From: Enterobacter cloacae | Lineage (GTDB): Bacteria > Pseudomonadota > Gammaproteobacteria > Enterobacterales > Enterobacteriaceae | DNA: 64,000 nt | Direction of reading: 5' to 3' | Assembly (NCBI GenBank): GCA_014169315.1 | Contig: AP022133.1 | Span: forward strand, 2,232,001-2,296,000 | Shown here: piece by piece, positions 36,556 through 43,643 of the stretch | Layout of the letters: every line of letters starts with the position of its first letter | How positions within the stretch are numbered: the first letter of the stretch is position 1 | Notes under the pieces: model-generated | Seen by the model: only the letters and a program-made list of their open reading frames with translations | What the model was told of the DNA's origin: nothing | The model's database searches: none | Translations under genes and position numbers: made by a program

Positions 36556-37351
36556 ACGCGCACCGTTGTTCCTGAAAGTGGCAGCGTGGGGAGGGGTTAT
36601 CTTCCTGCATTTCCCACTGCTGATTATCGCCACCTATGCGTTTAATACCGAAGATGCAGCCTTCAGTTTCCCGCCGCAGGGGCTCACGCTGAAGTGGTTT
36701 AGCGTGGCAGCAGGACGCGGGGATATCATTGACTCAGTGACGTTGTCACTTCAGATCGCTGCCTTATCGACCGGCGTTGCGTTAATACTTGGCACGCTTG
36801 CTGCAGCGGCGCTATGGCGAAGCGAGTTTTTTGGCAAAAACGCTATCTCGCTGTTGCTGCTGCTACCGATTGCGCTGCCGGGGATCATCACCGGTCTGGC
36901 GCTGCTGACGGCATTCAAAACCATCAACCTTGAACCCGGCTTTTTCACGATCGTCATTGGTCACGCCACCTTCTGCGTGGTGGTGGTGTTTAACAACGTG
37001 ATTGCCCGGTTCAGACGCACCTCCTGGAACCTGGTGGAAGCGTCGATGGATTTAGGGGCAGACGGCTGGCAAACCTTCCGCTATGTGGTGCTACCCAATC
37101 TGGGATCGGCACTGCTGGCCGGTGGCATGCTGGCGTTTGCGCTGTCGTTTGACGAAATTATCGTCACAACATTTACGGCGGGACACGAGCGCACGTTACC
37201 GCTGTGGTTGCTTAACCAGCTCGGACGTCCGCGTGACGTACCGGTCACCAACGTGGTTGCACTGCTGGTGATGCTGGTCACAACCATCCCCATTCTGGGA
37301 GCCTGGTGGCTAACCCGCGACGGCGAAAACATTGCCGGTAGCGGGAAATAA
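36545..37351 (+). CDS. ydcV: YdcV, ABC transporter permease
   Basis: Second permease of the importer (PotC/PotI type). The 268 residues, against 264 in E. coli, start [20 protein letters not shown]. The EAA loop reads [25 protein letters not shown]. Six helices are predicted. The gene overlaps ydcU and is followed after 24 bp by patD. Confidence 0.95.
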   Translation: MHSERAPLFLKVAAWGGVIFLHFPLLIIATYAFNTEDAAFSFPPQGLTLKWFSVAAGRGDIIDSVTLSLQIAALSTGVALILGTLAAAALWRSEFFGKNAISLLLLLPIALPGIITGLALLTAFKTINLEPGFFTIVIGHATFCVVVVFNNVIARFRRTSWNLVEASMDLGADGWQTFRYVVLPNLGSALLAGGMLAFALSFDEIIVTTFTAGHERTLPLWLLNQLGRPRDVPVTNVVALLVMLVTTIPILGAWWLTRDGENIAGSGK

Positions 37352-37375
37352 CTTTGATTTCAACAGGACAATGCT

Positions 37376-38800
37376 ATGCAAAATCAACTGCTGATTAATG
37401 GTGAACTGGTGACCGGAGAAGGGGAAAAACAGCCGGTGTATAACCCCGCCACCGGAGAAGTCTTGCTGGAGATTGCCGAAGCCTCGGCGGCACAGGTTGA
37501 TGCTGCCGTATTATCCGCCGATCGGGCATTTACTGAGTGGGGGCAAACAACCCCCAAAACGCGCGCTGAGTGTTTGCTGAAACTGGCTGACGTCATTGAA
37601 GCGCATGCAGACGAGTTCGCACATCTTGAGTCCCTTAACTGTGGCAAACCGCTGCATTGTGCGCGGGGAGATGAAATTCCGGCGGTGGTTGACGTCTTTC
37701 GTTTCTTCGCCGGGGCGGCACGCTGTCTGAACGGGCTGGCCGCCGGGGAGTATCTTGATGGCCACACGTCGATGATCCGCCGCGATCCGGTCGGCGTTGT
37801 CGCATCGATTGCACCGTGGAACTATCCGCTGATGATGGCCGCCTGGAAGCTGGCCCCGGCACTGGCGGCAGGAAACTGCGTGGTGATCAAACCGTCTGAA
37901 ATTACCCCACTGACGGCCTTAAAACTGGCTGAGCTGGCGAAAGATATCTTCCCGGCTGGCGTGCTGAACGTGCTGTTTGGTCGCGGTAAAACAGTGGGTG
38001 ACCCGCTGACCGGACACGAAAAAGTCCGCATGGTGTCGCTAACCGGTTCGATTGCCACCGGGGAACATATCATCGGGCATACGGCCTCATCCATTAAACG
38101 TACGCATATGGAGCTGGGTGGCAAAGCGCCGGTTATCGTCTTTGATGACGCGGATCTCGATGCGGTTGTCGAAGGTGTACGTACTTTTGGTTTCTACAAC
38201 GCCGGACAGGACTGTACGGCGGCCTGCCGTATTTATGCCCAGAAGGGCATTTATGCCGCGCTGGTGGAAAAACTGGGTGCGGCGGTCGCCAGCCTGAAAA
38301 TGGGCGCACCGGAGAACGGTTCGACTGAGCTCGGGCCGCTCTGTTCCGCAGCGCACCTGTCACGTGTCTGTCAGGCCGTGGATGAGGCAAAAGCGCTCAG
38401 CCACATTCGCGTTGTGACGGGCGGAAGTAAAAAAGAAGGGGCGGGGTACTACTTCCAGCCAACCCTGCTGGCAGGGGCAAAACAGGACGATGCCATTGTT
38501 CAGCGCGAGGTTTTTGGCCCGGTGGTGAGCATCACCGAATTCGATGACGAAGCGCAGGTACTTTGCTGGGCTAACGATTCGCAATATGGTCTGGCTTCGT
38601 CTGTCTGGACAAAAGATGTGGGGTGTGCCCACCGCATGAGTGCGCGTCTGCAATATGGCTGCACCTGGGTTAATACCCACTTTATGCTGGTCAGCGAAAT
38701 GCCGCACGGCGGAATGAAGTTATCGGGCTACGGGAAAGATATGTCGGTGTATGGTCTTGAAGATTATACGGTTGTACGGCATGTGATGATAAAACACTAA
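37376..38800 (+). CDS. patD: PatD (YdcW), gamma-aminobutyraldehyde dehydrogenase
   Basis: NAD-dependent dehydrogenase that oxidises 4-aminobutanal to 4-aminobutyrate in putrescine degradation. The 474 residues equal the E. coli protein. The catalytic Glu lies in [11 protein letters not shown] and the catalytic Cys in [36 protein letters not shown] and the [12 protein letters not shown]-binding segment are intact. Last gene of the ydcS-T-U-V-patD operon, linking polyamine import to putrescine catabolism; the preceding transaminase PatA is not in the window. Confidence 0.96.
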   Translation: MQNQLLINGELVTGEGEKQPVYNPATGEVLLEIAEASAAQVDAAVLSADRAFTEWGQTTPKTRAECLLKLADVIEAHADEFAHLESLNCGKPLHCARGDEIPAVVDVFRFFAGAARCLNGLAAGEYLDGHTSMIRRDPVGVVASIAPWNYPLMMAAWKLAPALAAGNCVVIKPSEITPLTALKLAELAKDIFPAGVLNVLFGRGKTVGDPLTGHEKVRMVSLTGSIATGEHIIGHTASSIKRTHMELGGKAPVIVFDDADLDAVVEGVRTFGFYNAGQDCTAACRIYAQKGIYAALVEKLGAAVASLKMGAPENGSTELGPLCSAAHLSRVCQAVDEAKALSHIRVVTGGSKKEGAGYYFQPTLLAGAKQDDAIVQREVFGPVVSITEFDDEAQVLCWANDSQYGLASSVWTKDVGCAHRMSARLQYGCTWVNTHFMLVSEMPHGGMKLSGYGKDMSVYGLEDYTVVRHVMIKH

Positions 38801-38812
38801 CGGGCAATAGAA

Positions 38813-38847
38813 GTGGCTGAAATACCAGTTTATTGTATTTCGGCCAC
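38813..38847 (+). terminator. Terminator-like hairpin after patD
   Basis: GTGGCTGAAATAC and GTATTTCGGCCAC form a 13-bp stem with one G-U pair, 12 bp after the patD stop. No T run follows, so efficiency is uncertain. Confidence 0.5.
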
Positions 38848-38917
38848 ATTCTCGCAAGGCTCGAAATTTGATACCGTTTCCCCGATTCAAACCCTCTGCG
38901 TATTTTTGGGACGCTCT

Positions 38918-39112
38918 CTAAAAAAGAAGAACCGTGACCGTCACGGCGACAAATGCCATCAACAGTAGCACCATCACGGCTATCGCAAATGTCGTTGAAT
39001 CCTGTACATATGTCTTTTCCTCCCCCTTCATTGGGCCGATAAGCATGATCCAGATGAAAATGAAGGTGATTGAGGCAATAAAAACTGAAACGAAAAACAG
39101 ACTTTCTCTCAA
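38918..39112 (-). CDS. Putative small membrane protein (64 aa, TTG start)
   Basis: Two transmembrane helices (about 5-27, FFVSVFIASITFIFIWIMLI, and 43-64, FAIAVMVLLLMAFVAVTVTV) separated by a charged loop (GPMKGEEKTYVQDSTT). The start is TTG at 39112, preceded by GAGG at correct spacing. I do not recognise a family. It stands between patD and yoaG with its own upstream space of about 170 bp. The opposite-strand frame lacks such logic. Confidence 0.5.
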   Translation of the reverse strand: MRESLFFVSVFIASITFIFIWIMLIGPMKGEEKTYVQDSTTFAIAVMVLLLMAFVAVTVTVLLF

Positions 39113-39286
39113 TGAATTACCTCAACGGGAATCTGTCAGGAATCAACAGGGTTCCCTGCAGCGACAATAATGACTCATTAAACCATCTCAATGGTTTCTG
39201 TGCCAGATTATAACGTCACGGCGCGTTCGGTAATAATAAAAGAAAGGGGTAGTGTAGCCCGACAGTACACCTGCCGGGCAGGTTGA

Positions 39287-39469
39287 TTACCAGCCGCAGA
39301 CCTCGTGTTCATTTTCCGTATCGTAGGCACGAACGGTATTTATCAGGTCTTTCACTACATCAGCAGCGATATCCGGAATTAAAAGCTCCATTGGGGCTTC
39401 TGTTTCATAATCCACCGAAACGCCATTGCTATTATTAGTGATGGTCACGGTGTAGGTCGCTTTACCCAT
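39287..39469 (-). CDS. yoaG: YoaG (DUF1869)
   Basis: A 60-residue protein starting MGKATYTVTITNNSNGVSVD and ending YDTENEHEVCGW, nearly identical to E. coli YoaG. In E. coli yeaR-yoaG is an operon induced by nitrate (NarL) and nitric oxide (NsrR). Here yoaG ends the same kind of operon, four bases after the second yeaR-like gene. The exact biochemical role is unknown. In K-12 the operon lies elsewhere on the chromosome. Confidence 0.93.
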   Translation of the reverse strand: MGKATYTVTITNNSNGVSVDYETEAPMELLIPDIAADVVKDLINTVRAYDTENEHEVCGW

Positions 39470-39473
39470 GATA

Positions 39474-39827
39474 TTACTCCTTATGTGTATTAACCACTTT
39501 ACCTATGCCTGCACCGCTGAGCGTAATGTCGGGGTCGGCAAAAAAATCGATATTAAACAAGGTATCGTCGGTTAACAGTTCAATGCGGTGCCATTTTTGC
39601 GGTGGGGAGATCCCAAACGAACCGGCTTCAATCACCCGTGCCATATCCGGTTCGGTCGCGTCGCCATCAGCAAAGCCAAAGTAGCGCACTGCGCCCTGCA
39701 TTACGGACAGACGGCCATACACGCCTGCTTTGGTATTGTGATGGGTGAGGAGAGCCTGGGGTACCGTCTCTTTGTTCCAGAATGGCGTCGCGCGGGTATG
39801 AACAAAATTTTCAGGAATACGTAGCAT
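39474..39827 (-). CDS. YeaR-like protein, second diverged copy (DUF1971)
   Basis: A 117-residue cupin-like DUF1971/TehB-C-terminal-type protein. It shares with its upstream neighbour MLRIPxxxxHTRxTPFWNKET, GVYxRLSVMQG and PPxKWHxIExxTDDxxFNIDFF, so the two are tandem paralogues. This copy lacks the LDKGTRPGVYP segment of classical YeaR (it has HHNTKAGVYG), is more diverged, and has a longer C-terminus. It lies 21 bp after the first copy and four bases before yoaG. Confidence 0.9.
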   Translation of the reverse strand: MLRIPENFVHTRATPFWNKETVPQALLTHHNTKAGVYGRLSVMQGAVRYFGFADGDATEPDMARVIEAGSFGISPPQKWHRIELLTDDTLFNIDFFADPDITLSGAGIGKVVNTHKE

Positions 39828-39848
39828 AATAGTTTCCTTATTAGTCTC

Positions 39849-40175
39849 TTAAAGAGATTTCAGCACTTCCGCTTCAACAAAGAAATCGATGTTAAACACG
39901 GCATCATCGGTCATGGCCTCAATGTGGTGCCATTTCTCCGGTGGAAAAACGCCGAAATGCCCCGCCTCAATAATCAGCTCGCTGTCATGTTCAGGCGTAA
40001 ATTCATCGGCATAGCCTAAATAGCGCACCACGCCTTGCATAACAGAAAGGCGAGGGTAAACGCCTGGGCGGGTACCTTTATCGAGATGGCGTTGAAAGAT
40101 CCCCGCAGGGGCGGTCTCTTTGTTCCAGAAAGGGGTCGAACGGGTATGAATACAACTCTGTGGAATGCGTAACAT
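39849..40175 (-). CDS. yeaR: YeaR (DUF1971), first copy
   Basis: A 108-residue protein matching E. coli YeaR (119 aa) including TPFWNKETAPAGIFQRHLDK, GTRPGVYPRLSVM and FGVFPPEKWHHIEAMTDD. Cupin-fold family, linked by regulation in E. coli to nitrate/nitric oxide exposure; an NsrR-like box is present upstream. The start at 40175 follows GAGGGAGAAAAT. First gene of a yeaR-yeaR2-yoaG operon. Confidence 0.93.
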   Translation of the reverse strand: MLRIPQSCIHTRSTPFWNKETAPAGIFQRHLDKGTRPGVYPRLSVMQGVVRYLGYADEFTPEHDSELIIEAGHFGVFPPEKWHHIEAMTDDAVFNIDFFVEAEVLKSL

Positions 40176-40235
40176 ATTTTCTCCCTCGAATGTCTGGCTT
40201 TATTAGACTGCGTTCTGCGAGCGAGAATTTATCAA

Positions 40236-40258
40236 AAAGTGCATTTATAATGCGTCTT
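40236..40258. promoter_or_regulatory. NsrR-like operator upstream of yeaR
   Basis: AAAGTGCATTT, two bases, AATGCGTCTT plus flanking A forms an inverted repeat matching the NsrR consensus AAGATGYATTT-N2-AATRCATCTT except at three positions (18 of 21). It is centred about 72 bp before the yeaR start. NsrR is an NO-sensing iron-sulfur repressor, and E. coli yeaR is an NsrR target. Confidence 0.7.
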
Positions 40259-40420
40259 ATCTTTAATGATAAGACCACCTCCTCCCATGATGTAACGCAC
40301 AATACTCAAATGTTATTATCCATGGTATTTAAGTGGTTATTATGTAATGAAAAAACTTGATCTGTATCAACATATGACGCATATTGCGTGCGGTTATTTT
40401 TAACAGTTTGGGTTAGCAGG

Positions 40421-40594
40421 ATGACGCTGTATCAAAAGATGTTAGTTTTTTACGCAATCATGGCGTCTGTCTGTGCACTAATTACCTGGTTCCTTTCTAA
40501 AGATCGCAAACGCATTCGCCTGTTGAGTGCTTTTCTGGTGGGATCGACCTGGCCGATGAGCTTTCCCGTTGCACTGCTGATCTCACTTTTCTGA
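40421..40594 (+). CDS. ortT: OrtT (YdcX), small membrane orphan toxin
   Basis: A 57-residue inner membrane protein almost identical to E. coli OrtT: MTLYQKMLVFYAIMASVCAL and FLVGSTWPMSFPVALLISLF form two transmembrane helices around a basic loop (SKDRKRIR). In E. coli OrtT lowers ATP and the proton motive force and is linked to stringent stress. The ATG at 40421 is chosen by homology; its ribosome site is poor. Divergent from yeaR. Confidence 0.93.
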   Translation: MTLYQKMLVFYAIMASVCALITWFLSKDRKRIRLLSAFLVGSTWPMSFPVALLISLF

Positions 40595-40680
40595 AGCACG
40601 CTTCCACTTTTAAATACTGAATATAGCATTCCAGGTACAATAACTGTATAAAAACACAGTGCATCGTAAAAGGAATGCTT

Positions 40681-41439
40681 ATGAACAGTTTTTACTCGCA
40701 ATACGCTGGTTGCACCGTGCGCTGGCAAGACCTACCCGGTTCTGGTGAGCCTGTCGTATTTATTCACGGCCTGGGCTGCGCCTCTTCTTATGAATATCCC
40801 CGTATTGTCTGTGATGCACGGTTTGGTGCGCGCAGGGCCATTCTTATCGACCTCCCTGGTAGCGGTTATAGTGATAAACCCACGCATTATGGTTATCGAA
40901 CCAGCGAACAGGCACAGGTTGTCGCTGAACTGTTGAATCACCTTAAACTCGATACCTTCTGGCTGTATGGCCACAGCATGGGGGGCAGCATTGCAATTGA
41001 AACGGCGGTTTTAATGCAGACTCGCGTCAGAGGTCTGATGGTCTCGGAACCCAATTTTCATCGCGGTGGTGGGGTGTTCAGCCAGTCTATTGCGACACAA
41101 ACAGAAAAGCAGTTTCTGGAACAAGGGTATGATGCGTTGCTTAGCGCGGAAACCACCGCGTGGGCGGGGAGTTTACAGAGCAATGCGCCCTGTGCCGTAT
41201 GGCGTGGCGCGTCGAGCCTGGTGGCAGGCGTCGAACCTGAATGGGCAGAGCAATTTTTATCGCTAACCTGTCCGGTTACCCTTATTTTCGGGGCGTTATC
41301 GCTGCCTGATGCCGATGTTGATGCCCTTCAGCAGAAAGGTGTTGAGGTGAAAATCATTCCTGACGCCGGGCATTCGATGTCCTGGGAAAACCCGTCCGCA
41401 CTGGCACAGACGTTAGCGGATTGTATCGCGAAATCATGA
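40681..41439 (+). CDS. Alpha/beta hydrolase
   Basis: A 252-residue alpha/beta-hydrolase fold protein. The oxyanion motif FIHGLGCASS, the nucleophile elbow GHSMGGS (Ser), an acidic residue near FGALSLPDADVD and the catalytic His in DAGHSMSWENP are all visible. The ATG at 40681 is spaced correctly from AAGGA; an ATG at 40675 directly touches it. Substrate unknown (esterase, lipase-like or lactonase). Single gene convergent with srfC; not in K-12 at this place. Confidence 0.85.
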   Translation: MNSFYSQYAGCTVRWQDLPGSGEPVVFIHGLGCASSYEYPRIVCDARFGARRAILIDLPGSGYSDKPTHYGYRTSEQAQVVAELLNHLKLDTFWLYGHSMGGSIAIETAVLMQTRVRGLMVSEPNFHRGGGVFSQSIATQTEKQFLEQGYDALLSAETTAWAGSLQSNAPCAVWRGASSLVAGVEPEWAEQFLSLTCPVTLIFGALSLPDADVDALQQKGVEVKIIPDAGHSMSWENPSALAQTLADCIAKS

Positions 41440-41440
41440 C

Positions 41441-41460
41441 AGCCCGCATTGCTGCGGGCT
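41441..41460. terminator. Hairpin between the hydrolase gene and srfC
   Basis: AGCCCGCA-TTGC-TGCGGGCT, an 8-bp perfect stem between convergent stop codons. No T run on either strand, so it is only a possible terminator. Confidence 0.55.
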
Positions 41461-41468
41461 GGAACATA

Positions 41469-43643
41469 CTAGCGCAATAGCGCCTGCAATGCCTGGCGCG
41501 CAGCAGGCTGAACATCATGCGGGTGCTGGTAATCAATGTTCTCAATCGCCCGGCTATAAAGTGCAACCAGCCAGTCATAAACGTACGCGGTGGCCGCGTG
41601 TACGGGTTGTTCCCCCAGACGCGTCAGGCGTGGTGTTGCGCTCCTGACCACAGGCGTCACAAAAATGGCCTGACCTTTACGGATGCGGCTTGCAGGACGC
41701 TGCACGGCAGGCGTCTGGTCGTAACCCAGCCAGCCGATGAAATTACCCATCACGGCATGCAGTTGCGCGGCACTGCTTTTGTCTGTTTCGACAATGCCCT
41801 GCAGCTGCTGAGGCAGGTTAAGACGGTAACTGGCTACCACCAGAACATCCGCAATATGCTGTAAGACCGCCGGCTCCAGCCCCAGGCGAGCGGCGGCTGC
41901 GTCATTACGGCTCCACTGGCGCAGATGGTTAATCCACACTTTATGCGCCAGACGCGCTTTGTCTTTTGTCTGGAACACACCGACAGTGTCCTGCGAATTA
42001 TCGGCAAACAGATCGATGGTATCCGTAAACAGTCCGTTCACCTGCTCCTCGCGCGGTTGCTGGACGGCCAGAAGTGTTTCAAAGGCTTTTAGTGGCGGCA
42101 GGAGTCCTTCGAGCAGTTCACCATGGCGGGCGGCACTGCTTTGCAGCGTTCGCACCATGCTTTCGGCCTGAGCGCGTCTCGCGCCGGGTTCCTGAACCAG
42201 CGGGGCCAGATAGCTGTGCATCAGAGCCGAAAGCTCTTGCTGCAGCATCGTTTTCAGCGTAAGGAGACGTTTCTGCCGTTGCGCGGGCAGCGTGGCCTGC
42301 GACAGCCACTCGATCACGCGCTGCATGCTGTGGCTGTCCAGCGCTTGCAGCGTTCCCCAGCGCTGTCCAGGTTTGCCCAGCAGATGTTGTACGGCTTCAT
42401 CAAGATTCTGCCGGGTGGTAAAGCGTGCATCGTGAGGCGTAATCGCCCACACCAGGCCTGGCAGGGCTGACTCTTCCGCAGGTTGTGTCTCTTTGACCCA
42501 GTTCAGCAGAACCTTCGCGTTTTTTGCCGTTTGTTCGTGCTGTGCTGTTGCATTGCAGATAACCAGAACATCCGGCTGCAGTTGCTGACGATAATGCTCC
42601 AGCAGCCACTGGTATTTGGCCTGGCTTAACAGGTCGGTGCTGTGGTCTGAAAAAACAGGAATATCAATAATATCAACGTTATCCAGCGTGCTGTTTTCCA
42701 CGGGCATGACCAGTTCCCGGGTCAGAAACGCCAGTACGTCGACGGGGATGCTAATGGCGTTAAGCATCTCACCGTTGTTGAGCGGGTGGAGCAGCGTTTC
42801 CTGGGCTTCCGGAACGGCAAATGCACCGTGGGTGAGAAACCCTTCGCCCGGCAGGCCAAAGTTATCCACCAACAGGCTGAGCGGTGCGGCAAGCTCTCTG
42901 GCGTGGCTGGTCTGGTGCAGAACATGCGCTAGCTTTAACCACTGTTGGGTTAATTCCTGCTGCTCACCCCACAGCAGAGACCAGACGCTGGCACGCGTGC
43001 TGAGATCAAGTGAAGGGACAAGGAGCGCAAACTGATGCCACAGTGCATCATCAATTTGCTGTTTTGCCCCCGGGACTGTGTTCTGCCAGAAGCGGGCAAT
43101 GGCACCCACTTCCTGAGCGGTGATCCCCGGTACCCCCTGGGGCTGGCGGAGTCCGCGCCACTTCTCAAGGCGCGTCTCAATAACCGCTTTATCCACCGCG
43201 CGGATCTGCGGGTGCAACGTCGTGCGGGCAATAAACAGCTGCACCAGTTCGGCTTCCGTCACCAGGCTCAGGCGTAGCGGAAACGCCTCATCAACGGTCT
43301 CCACATTTTCTCTGGTGAACCGGAGTGCCATGTTGGTCAGGGCATGCCCCGGGTTGATATGCGAAAAATAGTCGAACGTGCGTTGGCCGGGCGTAACGTT
43401 CAGTCGGCCATTACCACTGCCACACAGGGATAAAAGCAGGTGTGCTTTTGCTCCCTGGGAATGACCATACAGCCCAATGCTGCTCTGTCGGGTAAGGGCA
43501 CGCGCAATGGCCTGTTCCCGCGCCTGCGCCGAGTTAACGCGGGCAAGCAGTGCATCGGCGTCGTTATCCAGCATCGGGGCGTTCAGGCGCGTCTCGTTAA
43601 TCCACCCAATTAAGGCCTGAGTGGTGGTCGTCGTCGCAGTCAT
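41469..43643 (-). CDS. srfC: SrfC-like putative virulence factor
   Basis: A 724-residue cytoplasmic protein similar to Salmonella SrfC. Near the N-terminus (57-69) GLYGHSQGAKAHL resembles a nucleotide-binding P-loop but is degenerate: the usual G-K-S/T is replaced by A-K-A. Alpha-helical segments with many Gln/Leu dominate the C-terminal half (EARRAQAESMVRTLQSSAARHGELLEGL). No signal peptide or membrane helix. The start overlaps the srfB stop (ATGA). Last gene of srfABC. The name means SsrB-regulated factor in Salmonella; function in this organism is unproven. Confidence 0.85.
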   Translation of the reverse strand: MTATTTTTQALIGWINETRLNAPMLDNDADALLARVNSAQAREQAIARALTRQSSIGLYGHSQGAKAHLLLSLCGSGNGRLNVTPGQRTFDYFSHINPGHALTNMALRFTRENVETVDEAFPLRLSLVTEAELVQLFIARTTLHPQIRAVDKAVIETRLEKWRGLRQPQGVPGITAQEVGAIARFWQNTVPGAKQQIDDALWHQFALLVPSLDLSTRASVWSLLWGEQQELTQQWLKLAHVLHQTSHARELAAPLSLLVDNFGLPGEGFLTHGAFAVPEAQETLLHPLNNGEMLNAISIPVDVLAFLTRELVMPVENSTLDNVDIIDIPVFSDHSTDLLSQAKYQWLLEHYRQQLQPDVLVICNATAQHEQTAKNAKVLLNWVKETQPAEESALPGLVWAITPHDARFTTRQNLDEAVQHLLGKPGQRWGTLQALDSHSMQRVIEWLSQATLPAQRQKRLLTLKTMLQQELSALMHSYLAPLVQEPGARRAQAESMVRTLQSSAARHGELLEGLLPPLKAFETLLAVQQPREEQVNGLFTDTIDLFADNSQDTVGVFQTKDKARLAHKVWINHLRQWSRNDAAAARLGLEPAVLQHIADVLVVASYRLNLPQQLQGIVETDKSSAAQLHAVMGNFIGWLGYDQTPAVQRPASRIRKGQAIFVTPVVRSATPRLTRLGEQPVHAATAYVYDWLVALYSRAIENIDYQHPHDVQPAARQALQALLR

